From assembly GCF_003945385.1 (NCBI RefSeq), contig NZ_AP018920.1, forward strand, positions 1,984,001 through 2,048,000: a DNA stretch of 64,000 nt, read 5' to 3'. The stretch comes from Pseudonocardia autotrophica (GTDB lineage: Bacteria > Actinomycetota > Actinomycetes > Mycobacteriales > Pseudonocardiaceae). Numbering within the stretch: position 1 is the stretch's first letter; the number at the start of each line of letters is the position of its first letter. This document shows, in pieces, positions 15,966-26,410 of this stretch. The position numbers were made by a program, and so were the translations under genes. The notes below the pieces were generated by a model. The model had not been told where the DNA came from, made no database searches, and saw only the letters and a program-made list of their open reading frames with translations.

Positions 15966-17057
15966 GTGACGCACCATCCGATCCGCGTCGGCATCATCGG
16001 GGCCGACACGAAGGCGAGCTGGGCAGGTGCCGCACACGTGCCCGCGCTCGCAGCGCAACCGCAGTTCGAGCTGGCGGCGGTGGCCACCCGGCGGGCGGAG
16101 AGCGCGCGTGGTGCGGCCGAGGTCTTCGGTGCCGGCCGCTGGTTCGCCGACCCGTTCGAGCTCATCGCCGACCCGGCGATCGACCTGGTCACCGTGGCCG
16201 TCAAGGTCCCGGCCCATCGGGATCTGGTGCTCGCCGCCCTCGCCGCGGGCAAGGCACTCTACTCGGAGTCCCCGCTGGGCACCTCCGTGGCCGAGACCGA
16301 GGAGATGGCCGCCGCGGTCGGTCCGCTGCACACCGCGATCGGCTTGCAGGGCAGGCACAACCCGTCGGTCCGGCGGGCTGCCGGGATCGTCGCCGAGGGC
16401 CGGCTGGGCCGGTTGCTCTCGGCGCGTGTCACCGCCACGACGTTCGGGAACGGCCCGGAGTCGGCGAGCGCCTACGAGTACTTCGACAAGGCGGAGGCCG
16501 GTGCCGGCCTGCTGCAGATCGCCGCGGCGCACGTCCTCGACGTGGTCGAGGCGGTGCTCGGTGACATCACCGAGGTCGATGCCCGCACCGAGCTGCTCTG
16601 GCCCGAGGTGGCGCTCGCCGACACCGGCGCGACCACCGTCCGCGAGGTGCCCGACCACCTCGACGCCGTCGTGAAGACGGGATCGGGTGCCCCCGTCAGT
16701 GTGCAGGTGCTGGCCGGCGTGCCGGTACAGGAAGCGGAGTTCCGGCTGGAAGTCCGCGGCACAGCGGGCCGGCTGATGCTCACCGGGAACCACCCCGCCG
16801 GGGTCCAGGTCGGTGACCTCACGTTGAGCTCCGACGTCGAGTTCGCCGCACCCGACCTGCCGGTCGCCTCGGGCACGGGCCCGACCGCCGCCGAGATCTG
16901 GACCGGCGCGTCGATCAACGTGGGCGAGGTGTACGCGAGCCTGGCGCGCGACCTCACCGAGGGGACACATCGGACGCCCGGGTTCCGGCACGCCGCGCAC
17001 AACAGCCGGCTCGTCGCGCGGGTGGCGGAGGCCGCGAGGACCGGGATCCGGCAGTAG
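15966..17057 (+). CDS. Gfo/Idh/MocA family oxidoreductase (Gal80-like)
   Basis: A 363-residue NAD(P)-binding protein of the Gfo/Idh/MocA family, mostly sugar dehydrogenases and relatives. The N-terminal Rossmann part reads VGIIGADTKASWAGAAHVPAL, the Gal80-like form of the motif rather than plain GxGxxG. YSESPLGTSVAETEEM replaces the usual EKP(L/I)A, so the conserved Lys of EKP is Ser here. The C-terminal alpha/beta domain has GLLQIAAAHVLDVVEAVLG. The missing Lys weakens a standard dehydrogenase role. GTG start has GGAG 9 nt upstream. It is 70 bp after the aldo/keto reductase and probably shares its transcript. Confidence 0.88.
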   Translation: MTHHPIRVGIIGADTKASWAGAAHVPALAAQPQFELAAVATRRAESARGAAEVFGAGRWFADPFELIADPAIDLVTVAVKVPAHRDLVLAALAAGKALYSESPLGTSVAETEEMAAAVGPLHTAIGLQGRHNPSVRRAAGIVAEGRLGRLLSARVTATTFGNGPESASAYEYFDKAEAGAGLLQIAAAHVLDVVEAVLGDITEVDARTELLWPEVALADTGATTVREVPDHLDAVVKTGSGAPVSVQVLAGVPVQEAEFRLEVRGTAGRLMLTGNHPAGVQVGDLTLSSDVEFAAPDLPVASGTGPTAAEIWTGASINVGEVYASLARDLTEGTHRTPGFRHAAHNSRLVARVAEAARTGIRQ

Positions 17058-17073
17058 ATCGGGTCCGGGCGGT

Positions 17074-17973
17074 TCAGGACGCGTGCGGGTGCAGCAGATC
17101 CCCGAACCCGATCCGGTCGAGGAACCGCGCACGCACCCGGTCGGCGATGTCGGAGACCTCCTCCGACCCGTCGTCGACCGGATCGACGTGCACCCGGAAC
17201 GGCCGGGAGCCGTGCGCGGTGCCGACGATCCGGACCACGGCCTCGGCGACCTGCGCGACGTCGGCATCGGCCGGGGCCATTTCCGCCAGCCGCTCGCCGA
17301 CCTGGTCGACCAGTCCCGGGTAGCGGGCCTCGTAGGCGTCGGCGGTGGCCCGGTCGGCGGGATGCCCGCCGGTCGCGAAGTGGTTGGTGCCGCTGGTGAA
17401 CGAACCCGGCACGAGGATGGTGGTCTCGATGTCGAACCGGGCGAGCTCGGCGGCGTAGGACACGGCGAGGGAATCCATCGCGGCCTTCGCCGCGAAGTAC
17501 GGCGCCAGGTTCGGCGGGGTGCCGCCGCGGGTCGAGGTGGAGCCGACCCACAGGACGAGGCAGCCGCCGCGTGCACGCATGCGGGGCAGCGCGGCGCGGT
17601 TGACGCGCTGGGTGCCCAGCACGTTCGTGTCGTACACGGCGGCGATCTCGTCGGGGGTGAACGCCTCGGTGGGGCCGGTCACCATGTGGCCGGCGTTGTG
17701 CACCAGGACGTCGAGCCGGCCGCGCTCGCGGTGGACGGTCTCCAGTGCGGCGTCGGCGGACTCCTGGGACAGCACGTCGAGCTCGACGGTGCGCAGGTCG
17801 GCGTCGTTGTCGGCGGCCCACCGGGCGGCATCGGCCACCCGGTCGGCGTTGCGGCCGTGTGTGTCACGCATGGCGGCGTAGACGGTGTGGCCTGCGCTCG
17901 CGAGCGCGCGTGCGGACAATGCGCCGAAGCCGGATCCGGCACCGGTGATCAGGATGGTCTTCTGTTCGGACAC
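17074..17973 (-). CDS. Short-chain dehydrogenase/reductase
   Basis: A 299-residue classical SDR with C-terminal extension. NAD(P)-binding TGAGSGFG at residues 10-17, the HNAGH motif (NNAG equivalent), and catalytic YFAAK preceded by a Ser/Thr cluster (VGSTSTRGG). The about 60-residue C-terminal tail after the core is typical of larger SDRs acting on bulky substrates. GTG start with GGGAG about 11 nt upstream. It lies 35 bp after a second SDR gene on the same strand, and the two are probably one operon controlled by the divergent TetR gene. Confidence 0.92.
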   Translation of the reverse strand: MSEQKTILITGAGSGFGALSARALASAGHTVYAAMRDTHGRNADRVADAARWAADNDADLRTVELDVLSQESADAALETVHRERGRLDVLVHNAGHMVTGPTEAFTPDEIAAVYDTNVLGTQRVNRAALPRMRARGGCLVLWVGSTSTRGGTPPNLAPYFAAKAAMDSLAVSYAAELARFDIETTILVPGSFTSGTNHFATGGHPADRATADAYEARYPGLVDQVGERLAEMAPADADVAQVAEAVVRIVGTAHGSRPFRVHVDPVDDGSEEVSDIADRVRARFLDRIGFGDLLHPHAS

Positions 17974-18008
17974 GGGCCATCAGCTCCCGGTGGTTGCGGT
18001 GGGTGAGG

Positions 18009-18749
18009 TCAGGCGGCGCCGCCGTTGGGGGCCAGCACCTGGCCGTTGATCCAGCGGCCGTCGGGGCCGGTCAGGAACGAGACGGCGCCGGCGATGTCCA
18101 CGGGCGTGCCCAGTCGCTCGAGCGGGGACTGCGCGGCGAGCCGGGAGACGGTCGCCTCGTCCTTGCCGTCGAGGAACAGCGGGGTCGCGGTGGGGCCGGG
18201 TGCGACCGCGTTCACGGTGATGTCGCGCCCGCGCAGCTCCCTGGCCAGGATCAGCGTCATCGCCTCGACGGCGCCCTTGGTCGCCGCGTAGCCGGCGTAG
18301 GTGGGCAGCGCGAGCCGGACGACCGTCGAGGAGAAGGTGACGATCGCACCGCCGCCCCGGACGCGCCGCGCGGCCTCCCGGGCCACCGCCAGGGTGCCGC
18401 GGACGTTGGTGCGCAGCATCCGGTCGAGCATGTCGAACTCGGTCTCGGCGAGCGGGGCGAGCTCCATGATCCCGGCGGTGTGCACCACCGCGTCGACGCC
18501 GCCGAACCGGCGCTCGGTGCTGTCGAACAGCGCCACGACCTGGTTCTCGTCGGCGACGTCGGCGCGGGTTGCGACGGCGGTCCCGCCCTCGCCGGTGATC
18601 GCCTCGACGGTCTCGGCGGCACGCCGCTCGTTGCCGGAGTAGTGCACGACGACCGCGTAGCCGTCGGCGGCGAGTCGCTCGGCGACGGCACGGCCGATGC
18701 CGCCGGAGCCGCCGGTCACGATCGCGGTGCGGGTGGTGGGGCGAGCCAT
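18009..18749 (-). CDS. Short-chain dehydrogenase/reductase (3-oxoacyl-ACP-reductase-like)
   Basis: A 246-residue classical SDR. TGGSGGIGRA cofactor motif, NERRAAETVEA adenine-ribose region favouring NADPH, HTAGI, SSTVVRLALPTYAGYAATK with the catalytic Ser and YxxxK, and the PGPTATPLF loop. This is the FabG-like group, active on many carbonyls. ATG at 18749 has GAGGAGG 5 nt upstream. It is the first gene after the divergent promoter shared with the TetR regulator and is followed by the second SDR. Confidence 0.93.
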   Translation of the reverse strand: MARPTTRTAIVTGGSGGIGRAVAERLAADGYAVVVHYSGNERRAAETVEAITGEGGTAVATRADVADENQVVALFDSTERRFGGVDAVVHTAGIMELAPLAETEFDMLDRMLRTNVRGTLAVAREAARRVRGGGAIVTFSSTVVRLALPTYAGYAATKGAVEAMTLILARELRGRDITVNAVAPGPTATPLFLDGKDEATVSRLAAQSPLERLGTPVDIAGAVSFLTGPDGRWINGQVLAPNGGAA

Positions 18750-18775
18750 GGGGTCCTCCTCGGACGTCTCGCTGT

Positions 18776-18794
18776 TATGTACGATGGGTACATA
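18776..18794. promoter_or_regulatory. TetR-type operator between SDR operon and TetR gene
   Basis: Perfect 7-bp arms TATGTAC and GTACATA with a 5-bp spacer (GATGG) form a 19-bp palindrome. It lies in the 75-bp divergent gap, 31 bp before the TetR start, in an AT-rich patch that should hold both promoters. A weaker CATAT-N7-ATATG repeat follows at 18791-18807. Confidence 0.72.
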
Positions 18795-18824
18795 TAAGCA
18801 AGATATGAACGGAGAGTCCACTTC

Positions 18825-19457
18825 ATGACGGGTGACCTGAACCACAGTCCCGATCCCGGGCCCGCCCGGCGTGGCCGCGGCCGCAGGCCCGCCGAGCAGG
18901 TGCGACGGGAGATCCTCGACGCAGCGGGGGAGATCCTGCTCGCGGAGGGCATGGCGGCCTTCACCATCGAGCGGGTCGCCGCGCGGTCCGGGGCCAGCAA
19001 GGTGACCCTCTACAAGTGGTGGCCCTCGAAGGGTGCGCTGGCGCTCGACGGCTACACCCACGCCGTGACCGAGCAGCTGGCGTTCCCGGACACCGGGGAC
19101 ATCGAGGCGGACCTGCGTGACCAGCTGCGGTCGTTCGTCGCGGTGCTGCGCGGCCCGGCCGGCCGGGCGGTGGCCGAGCTGGTCGGTCAGGCGCAGACCG
19201 ATCCGGAGCTGGCTGCCGCCTTCCGAGCGGTGTACTCCGGTCCCCGGCGCGCGCTCGCCGTCGAGGCGCTCACCCGGGCCCGGCAGCGCGGGCAGATCCG
19301 GGCCGACGTCGACCCGGAGATCGTCGTCGACCAGCTGTGGGGCGCCGGGTACCACCGGCTGCTCATCCCCGACCAGCCGTTGACCATCGACTTCACCGAC
19401 GCGCTCGTGCGCAACCTGATGTCCGGGATCCGGGTCGGCGCGGGGGAGCCTGCCTGA
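18825..19457 (+). CDS. TetR/AcrR family transcriptional regulator
   Basis: A 210-residue TetR-family repressor. The N-terminal helix-turn-helix is complete: ILDAAGEILLAEGMAAFTIERVAARSG followed by ASKVTLYKWWPSKGAL (residues about 27-70), with a basic arm RRGRGRRPAEQ before it. The C-terminal ligand domain resembles the TetR_C_11 group (LRDQLRSFVAVLRGP...AVAELVGQAQTDPEL). ATG at 18825 has GGAGAG upstream. It is divergent from the two SDR genes over a palindromic operator and probably represses them and itself. Its stop is immediately followed by transposase relic sequence. Confidence 0.93.
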   Translation: MTGDLNHSPDPGPARRGRGRRPAEQVRREILDAAGEILLAEGMAAFTIERVAARSGASKVTLYKWWPSKGALALDGYTHAVTEQLAFPDTGDIEADLRDQLRSFVAVLRGPAGRAVAELVGQAQTDPELAAAFRAVYSGPRRALAVEALTRARQRGQIRADVDPEIVVDQLWGAGYHRLLIPDQPLTIDFTDALVRNLMSGIRVGAGEPA

Positions 19458-19459
19458 TA

Positions 19460-19594
19460 TCGATCGGACGGTTCCGGGACGACCGTGCCGATGCGCCGCT
19501 CGCGCAGGTGCCGGCGGATCGCGCGCGAGAAGCAGGCGTTGTCACCGCGGACCCGCTCGGAGCGGGTCCGCGGCCGGCCCGGACCGACGCGGTG
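19460..19594 (-). mobile_element. IS5-type transposase relic, middle (catalytic Asp) part
   Basis: The minus strand reads PGRPRTRSERVRGD, then NACFSRAIRRHLRERRIG and TVVPEPSD. This closely follows the IS5-family transposase core GRPRTRPDRVRGDKAYSSRAIRxHLRxRGI...VIPEPxDQ, including the second catalytic Asp (VRGD). Similarity ends near 19465, just before the TetR stop codon, and begins at the helicase stop, so both ends are lost. It is in the same orientation as the C-terminal relic at 14442 and would precede it in an intact gene. Confidence 0.8.
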
Positions 19595-19596
19595 CC

Positions 19597-21234
19597 CTAG
19601 CGGCGCCTGCCCCGCCCACGGCCCTTGGCCGGTGCGGGCTGCTGGCTGCGCGGGGTCGGGATCGGCTCGCCCGAGGGCTCCCGCGACCCGGTGACCCGGA
19701 CCAGGTCCGGATGTCCCGGCCCGACCCGTGCGACCTCGGGCTTCACCCCGGCCTGCCGGGTGAGCGTGTCGACCTCGGCCTTCTGCTCCGGAGTGGACAG
19801 CGTGACGACCACGCCGTCCTCACCGGCCCGGGCGGTCCGCCCGGCGCGGTGCAGATACGCCTTGGGGTCGGCGGGCGGGTCGACGTGTACCACCAGGCCG
19901 ACGTCGTCGATGTGGATGCCGCGGGCGGCGACGTCGGTCGCGACCAGCACCGGCACCGCACCGGAGCGGAAGTCGTCGAGGGCGCGGTTGCGCTGGTTCT
20001 GCGAGCGTCCGCCGTGCAGCGGCCCGGCTGCGACGCCCTGGCGGCGCAGCACGCGCACCATCCGGTCGGCACCGTGCTTGGTGCGTACGAACATGATCGT
20101 GCGGCCCTCCCGGGCGGCGATCTCGGCGATCACCCGGGCCCGGTCGTCGGAGCCGACGACGAGCACGTGGTGCTCCATCGTGTCGACGCTCGCGGTGGCC
20201 GGGGCGACCGACCGGGTGACCGGATCGGTGAGGTACCGGCGGACGAGCGCATCGACGTCGCCGTCCAGGGTCGCGGAGAACAGCAGCCGCTGACCGTCGG
20301 ACGGGGTGCGGTCCAGGATCGAGCGGACCTGCGGCAGGAAGCCCATGTCGGCCATCCGGTCCGCCTCGTCGAGCGCGGTGACGGTGACCTCGGACAGATC
20401 GCAGGTGCCCTGCTGGAGGTGGTCGGTGAGCCGTCCCGGGGTGGCGACGAGCAGATCGACCCCACGCCGCAGCTCGGCGACCTGCTTGGACATCGACAGC
20501 CCGCCGACGATCGTGGCGAGCCGCAGGTTCACCGGACCGGCCAGCGGGGTGAGGACATCGACGACCTGGGCCGCGAGCTCACGGGTCGGCACCAGCACCA
20601 GCCCGAGCGGTGCCCGGGAGCGGGCCCGGTCGCCGGCGAGCCGGGCGAGCAGCGCCAGCCCGAAGGCGAGTGTCTTGCCGGAGCCGGTCTGGCCGCGGCC
20701 GAGCAGGTCGCGCCCGGCCAGGGTGTCCGGCAGGGTGGCCGCCTGCACCGGGAACGGCGCGGTGAAGCCCTCGTCGGCGAGCGCCTTCACCAGGCCCTCG
20801 GGCAGTCCGAGCTCGGCGAACGACGGCATGCCCGACTCGGGGGTCGTCCACTGGACGTCGGCGGTGCCGGTGGTGCTCGGTGCGGCCTGCCCGCGGGCCT
20901 GCTGCGGGGCTCCGGAACCCTTGCCGCGACGCCGCCGGCTCGGGCCCCCGGCCCGGGCCGTGGTGTCCGCGGCGCGGCCGCGGTTGCCCTCGGTACGAGG
21001 GCCGCGCGGGTGCTCGGTGTCGGCGCGCCGGCCGGTGCCGCGGGCGGCCCGGGCGGGTGCGGCACGGCCGGGGCGCTCGCCGCCGGCCGCGGCGCGGTCG
21101 CCACGGGGCCGGTCGGCGGAGGGGGTCGCCGATGCGGCGGACCCGGCGGGCCGGGTGGCCCGGCGGCGGGACGGCCGTCCATCGGTGGACTGACCCGCGT
21201 CGGACGACGGCGGGCGGAACTGGGGCCTGGTCAC
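19597..21234 (-). CDS. DEAD-box RNA helicase
   Basis: A 545-residue ATP-dependent RNA helicase of the DEAD-box family, likely in ribosome assembly or RNA turnover. The N-terminal 125 residues are disordered, rich in Arg, Ala, Gly and Pro. Then come the Q motif (PFPVQ), motif I GRGQTGSGKT, Ia PTRELA, Ib ATPGR, II DEAD, III SAT, and in the second RecA domain IMFVRTKHGADR, VATDVAARGIHIDD and motif VI HRAGRTAR. A basic tail (GRGRGRRR) ends it. GTG at 21234 has GAGGAG 5 nt upstream. It is transcribed alone; the IS relic begins at its stop codon. Confidence 0.95.
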   Translation of the reverse strand: MTRPQFRPPSSDAGQSTDGRPSRRRATRPAGSAASATPSADRPRGDRAAAGGERPGRAAPARAARGTGRRADTEHPRGPRTEGNRGRAADTTARAGGPSRRRRGKGSGAPQQARGQAAPSTTGTADVQWTTPESGMPSFAELGLPEGLVKALADEGFTAPFPVQAATLPDTLAGRDLLGRGQTGSGKTLAFGLALLARLAGDRARSRAPLGLVLVPTRELAAQVVDVLTPLAGPVNLRLATIVGGLSMSKQVAELRRGVDLLVATPGRLTDHLQQGTCDLSEVTVTALDEADRMADMGFLPQVRSILDRTPSDGQRLLFSATLDGDVDALVRRYLTDPVTRSVAPATASVDTMEHHVLVVGSDDRARVIAEIAAREGRTIMFVRTKHGADRMVRVLRRQGVAAGPLHGGRSQNQRNRALDDFRSGAVPVLVATDVAARGIHIDDVGLVVHVDPPADPKAYLHRAGRTARAGEDGVVVTLSTPEQKAEVDTLTRQAGVKPEVARVGPGHPDLVRVTGSREPSGEPIPTPRSQQPAPAKGRGRGRRR

Positions 21235-21523
21235 AGGTCTCCTCGCGTGACGTGGCACGTCTTGCGGAGACCTCGCTGAACGGGTGCTCGGCCGACGGGC
21301 CCGGGCGCGGCTGGGCGTCCTCGCGGCGCGCGCTCCGTGATGGGAAAGCTCGGCCCGGCAGCTGGGTGGCCGGGCACTCGTGACATCAGGGTACGCGCCG
21401 CGGCGCGGCCTGAGTCCGGCGGTGCCGTGGGACATCTGACATCTGTCACTGCTGTCCCGTGCAACGCCGCGGTGGACGGGTGACAACCGGACGTTCCGGG
21501 CGATCGGGCGGACCGGCAGGATC

Positions 21524-22000
21524 ATGGACATGATCGAGCAGCTGAACGTCTTCGTCGACACCCTGCACCCGGTGGTCCAGGTGCTCGCCGTGCTGGTGAT
21601 CGGGATCGTGCCGTTCCTGGAGTCCTACGTGGGTGCCGGGATCGGGGTGGTGGCCGGGATGCCGGTGGTGCTCGCGGTGGGGGCTGCGGTGATCGGCAAC
21701 CTGATCGCGCTGGCCGCCGCGGTGTGGCTGGGGGACCGGGCGCGCCGGGGGATCACGAAGGGTGGTGCGAAGCCGCAGAGCGATCGGCGCCGCAAGCTGC
21801 TGGCCCGGGTCGACCGCTACGGGGTGCCGATCGCCTCGCTCGCCGCCCCGACCCTGATGGCGATCTCGATCACCCCGTTCGCGATGGTCGCGGCCGGTCT
21901 GAACCGGCAGCAGGTGATCATCTGGCAGGCGATCACCGTGGTCGTCTGGGGAGTGGCCTTCGGTGCACTCGCGCTCGGCGCGCTCAGCGCACTCGGCTGA
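21524..22000 (+). CDS. Small membrane protein (annotated elsewhere as small multidrug efflux protein)
   Basis: A 158-residue membrane protein with about four hydrophobic segments (residues 16-33, 38-68, 100-125 and 130-155) and a basic cytoplasmic loop (RARRGITKGGAKPQSDRRRK). The N-terminal IVPFLESYVGAGIGV and the later SITPFAMVAAGLNR are recognisable in actinobacterial homologues that databases call small multidrug export protein. I know of no experimental support for that name. Start 21524 or 21530 (both ATG). It stands between the helicase (divergent) and yaaA (convergent). Confidence 0.7.
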   Translation: MDMIEQLNVFVDTLHPVVQVLAVLVIGIVPFLESYVGAGIGVVAGMPVVLAVGAAVIGNLIALAAAVWLGDRARRGITKGGAKPQSDRRRKLLARVDRYGVPIASLAAPTLMAISITPFAMVAAGLNRQQVIIWQAITVVVWGVAFGALALGALSALG

Positions 22001-22009
22001 TCGGGCGCT

Positions 22010-22103
22010 GATCGGGCCCGGAGGCCAGGCCGGGATCAGGCCCGGGGATCGGCCTGGGTCGGGCCCGGGGATGGGGCCGGGATCGAGCCCGGGGCGGGCC
22101 CGG
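22010..22103. repeat. Degenerate 12-bp tandem repeat between convergent genes
   Basis: About eight imperfect 11-12-bp units of the type GATCGGGCCCGG fill the gap between the small membrane protein gene and yaaA. A further unit continues into the yaaA 3' end and contains its stop codon. No coding frame or terminator-like hairpin dominates, although units can pair with each other. Confidence 0.7.
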
Positions 22104-22104
22104 A

Positions 22105-22854
22105 TCAGGCCGGGATCACCAGGTCCAGGTGGTCCCCGGTGCGTTCCACGGTGTGCCCGGCCCGGCGAGCGATCCGGGCGACGGCGGTGGCGTCCGCCGG
22201 CTCGGCCCGCGAGGTCGCCAGCAGCCGCGCCAGCCCGCCCTTGTGTGCCTTGTTGTGATGGCTGACCACCGACCGTGAACCGTCGGCGCGCTCGGCCAGC
22301 ACGTTCACCGTCACCGCACCCGGCACCGCGCCCAGCGCCGCGTAGCCCCCGGAGCGCAGATCGACCACCAGCTCGCCCTCGGAGATCCGGCCCAGCAGCG
22401 GATCGAGCACCGGCCGCCAGCGCGCGGCGAGCGTCCCCGAGCCGGGCAGCTTCGACCCCGCCGAGAGCCGGTAGGCCGGGATCGGGTCGTCGGCGCCGAG
22501 CAACCCGAACAGCGCCGAGCAGACCGCCAGCCGGGCCCGGGCACGGTCCCGGGTCGCCCGGGTCAGCGAGCCGGCGTCGAGCGCGTCGTAGAGCACCCCG
22601 GTGTAGCGGTCCAGTGCCGGCAGCGTCGGCGACGTCCACAGTGCGGCGTTGCGTTCGATCTCGGCGTCCTGCCGCGGCGAGACGCCGAGCGCGGCCCGGG
22701 CGGCGGGACGATCCGCGGCGAGCGCGACCAGCTCGTCGCACAGCTCCTTGCGGAGCGTTCCCAGATCGGCGTCGTGGGACAGCGCGGCGAGGTCGGGCGG
22801 GGCACCGTCCCCACCGGGGCGCTTGGTCTCGGAGGGCGGCAGCAGCACGAGCAC
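22105..22854 (-). CDS. yaaA: YaaA family peroxide-stress protein
   Basis: A 249-residue DUF328/YaaA protein; in E. coli YaaA lowers free iron under hydrogen peroxide stress. The family N-terminus LLPPSETK and the C-terminal SHHNKAHKGGLARLL are both clear, as is CSALFGLLGADDPIPAYRLSAG in the middle. GTG at 22854 was chosen because LVLLPPSETK follows at once; no good Shine-Dalgarno is seen (GGGTGGCGAG lies nearby). It is divergent from the metY leader across 80 bp. Confidence 0.9.
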   Translation of the reverse strand: MLVLLPPSETKRPGGDGAPPDLAALSHDADLGTLRKELCDELVALAADRPAARAALGVSPRQDAEIERNAALWTSPTLPALDRYTGVLYDALDAGSLTRATRDRARARLAVCSALFGLLGADDPIPAYRLSAGSKLPGSGTLAARWRPVLDPLLGRISEGELVVDLRSGGYAALGAVPGAVTVNVLAERADGSRSVVSHHNKAHKGGLARLLATSRAEPADATAVARIARRAGHTVERTGDHLDLVIPA

Positions 22855-22898
22855 GGCTCGCCACCCTAGACGGGCCACCGAGCCGCCCGACCGGGGCG

Positions 22899-22927
22899 TT
22901 GTGCCGGACGGAGTACCGGACTAGGTT
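22899..22927 (+). promoter_or_regulatory. Promoter of the metY leader transcript
   Basis: TTGTGC (22899-22904) and TAGGTT (22922-22927) are 17 bp apart. The -10 lies 7 nt before the GTG of the leader peptide at 22935, so transcription should begin at or next to that codon and the leader would be leaderless. Confidence 0.68.
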
Positions 22928-22934
22928 TCCGGGC

Positions 22935-23009
22935 GTGACCTGCCTCGTGGCGCGCCTCCACGTCGACTGCATGCGGATCACGAGCGCGACCTGTCGCCCC
23001 TGTCGCTGA
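22935..23009 (+). CDS. Cys-rich leader peptide (putative cysteine attenuator)
   Basis: A 24-codon frame from GTG 22935 reads VTCLVARLHVDCMRITSATC followed by RPCR and a stop. The pattern LVxRxHVDxxRxxSAxCR is that of the short peptides found ahead of sulfur-assimilation and cysteine genes in many actinobacteria. Four Cys codons are present, two of them in the last five codons. In mycobacteria such leaderless Cys-rich frames attenuate downstream genes according to cysteine supply. Here a strong hairpin follows 14 nt after the stop codon and metY begins 150 nt further on. Confidence 0.78.
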   Translation: MTCLVARLHVDCMRITSATCRPCR

Positions 23010-25620
<2,611 letters not shown>

Positions 25621-25703
25621 GGGACTGAGCCGGTGCACACCGCGGCTGTACAGCGCGGGTGCGACGACGGGCGGGGCCGGTGGCCGCACCCGTCGCGGCA
25701 CGC

Positions 25704-26126
25704 TCAGCCCAGGTTCTCGCCGTAGACGCGCTGCACCCGCATCGTCATGAGGATCCGCCGGTCCCGGACCATGACCTCGCGGTACTCGTCCCAGTCCGGG
25801 TGCTCGCCCGCCGCGTCCCGGTACCAGTCGACGAGCGCCTGCACCGCCGGGCCGTCGGGGGAGTCGTCCGGGCCGATGAGCTCGACCGGGCCCTCGGCGG
25901 TCGCCCAGGCCCGGCCGTCGGCGCTCTCCACGCTGAGCGCGGCGCGCGGGTCGCGGCGCAGGTTCGCGGTCTTCGCGCGGCCCTCGGTCATCGAGATCCG
26001 GATCGTCCCGGCCGCCCGGTCGTAGTGCGGTGTCACGGGGGACAGCTGCGGCATCCCGCTGCGCTTGATCGTCGCCAGCGTGCCCTGTTTCGCCTTCTCG
26101 AGCAGCTCGTGCTGTTCCTCGCCCAT
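25704..26126 (-). CDS. PPOX-class F420-dependent family protein
   Basis: A 140-residue split-barrel flavin/F420-binding protein of the pyridoxamine-phosphate-oxidase-like class. The typical opening is LEKAKQGTLATIKRSGMPQLSPV, followed by SMTEGRAKTANLRRDPRAALSV and EGPVELI. The subfamily with W(Y/F)RDAAGEHPDWDEY near the end is annotated as F420-dependent. The physiological substrate is unknown. ATG at 26126; only a weak GGGGT precedes it. It converges with metX and is divergent from proS across the tandem array. Confidence 0.86.
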   Translation of the reverse strand: MGEEQHELLEKAKQGTLATIKRSGMPQLSPVTPHYDRAAGTIRISMTEGRAKTANLRRDPRAALSVESADGRAWATAEGPVELIGPDDSPDGPAVQALVDWYRDAAGEHPDWDEYREVMVRDRRILMTMRVQRVYGENLG

Positions 26127-26207
26127 ACCCCGGTCAACGGGTCCCCGACCCGGCGTGTTCCCCCGCACGACGGGTCCGCACGGGTTCGTGTCGTCCGCAC
26201 GGGTTCC

Positions 26208-26359
26208 GATCCCGTGCGAATGCAACGATCCCGTGCGGCTGCGGCGATCCCGTGTGGTCACGCCGAGCCTGTGCGGCTGCGGCGAGCCAGTGCGGCCGGG
26301 ACGAGCCCGTCCGCACGCGTCGATCCCGTACGGACGCGGCGAGCCTGTGCGGCTGCGGA
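26208..26359. repeat. 19-bp tandem repeat array, 8 units
   Basis: Eight gapless 19-bp units of the form GA(T/G)CCCGTGCGGCTGCGGC occupy most of the gap between the PPOX gene and proS. Diverged copies of the same motif (TCCGCACGGGTTC) precede it at about 26173-26207 in inverted sense. It is not coding. It ends 35 bp before the proS -10 element. Confidence 0.9.
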
Positions 26360-26394
26360 GGAGAACCGGGGTGAAGCACCCCCGGGGTCGTCGC

Positions 26395-26410
26395 TACGCT
26401 GCTGCGGGTG
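26395..26410 (+). promoter_or_regulatory. Leaderless promoter -10 and start of proS
   Basis: TACGCT (26395-26400) sits 7 nt before the GTG at 26408. GTGAAG (26371-26376) is a possible weak -35 with an 18-bp spacer. A Shine-Dalgarno is absent. Confidence 0.55.
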
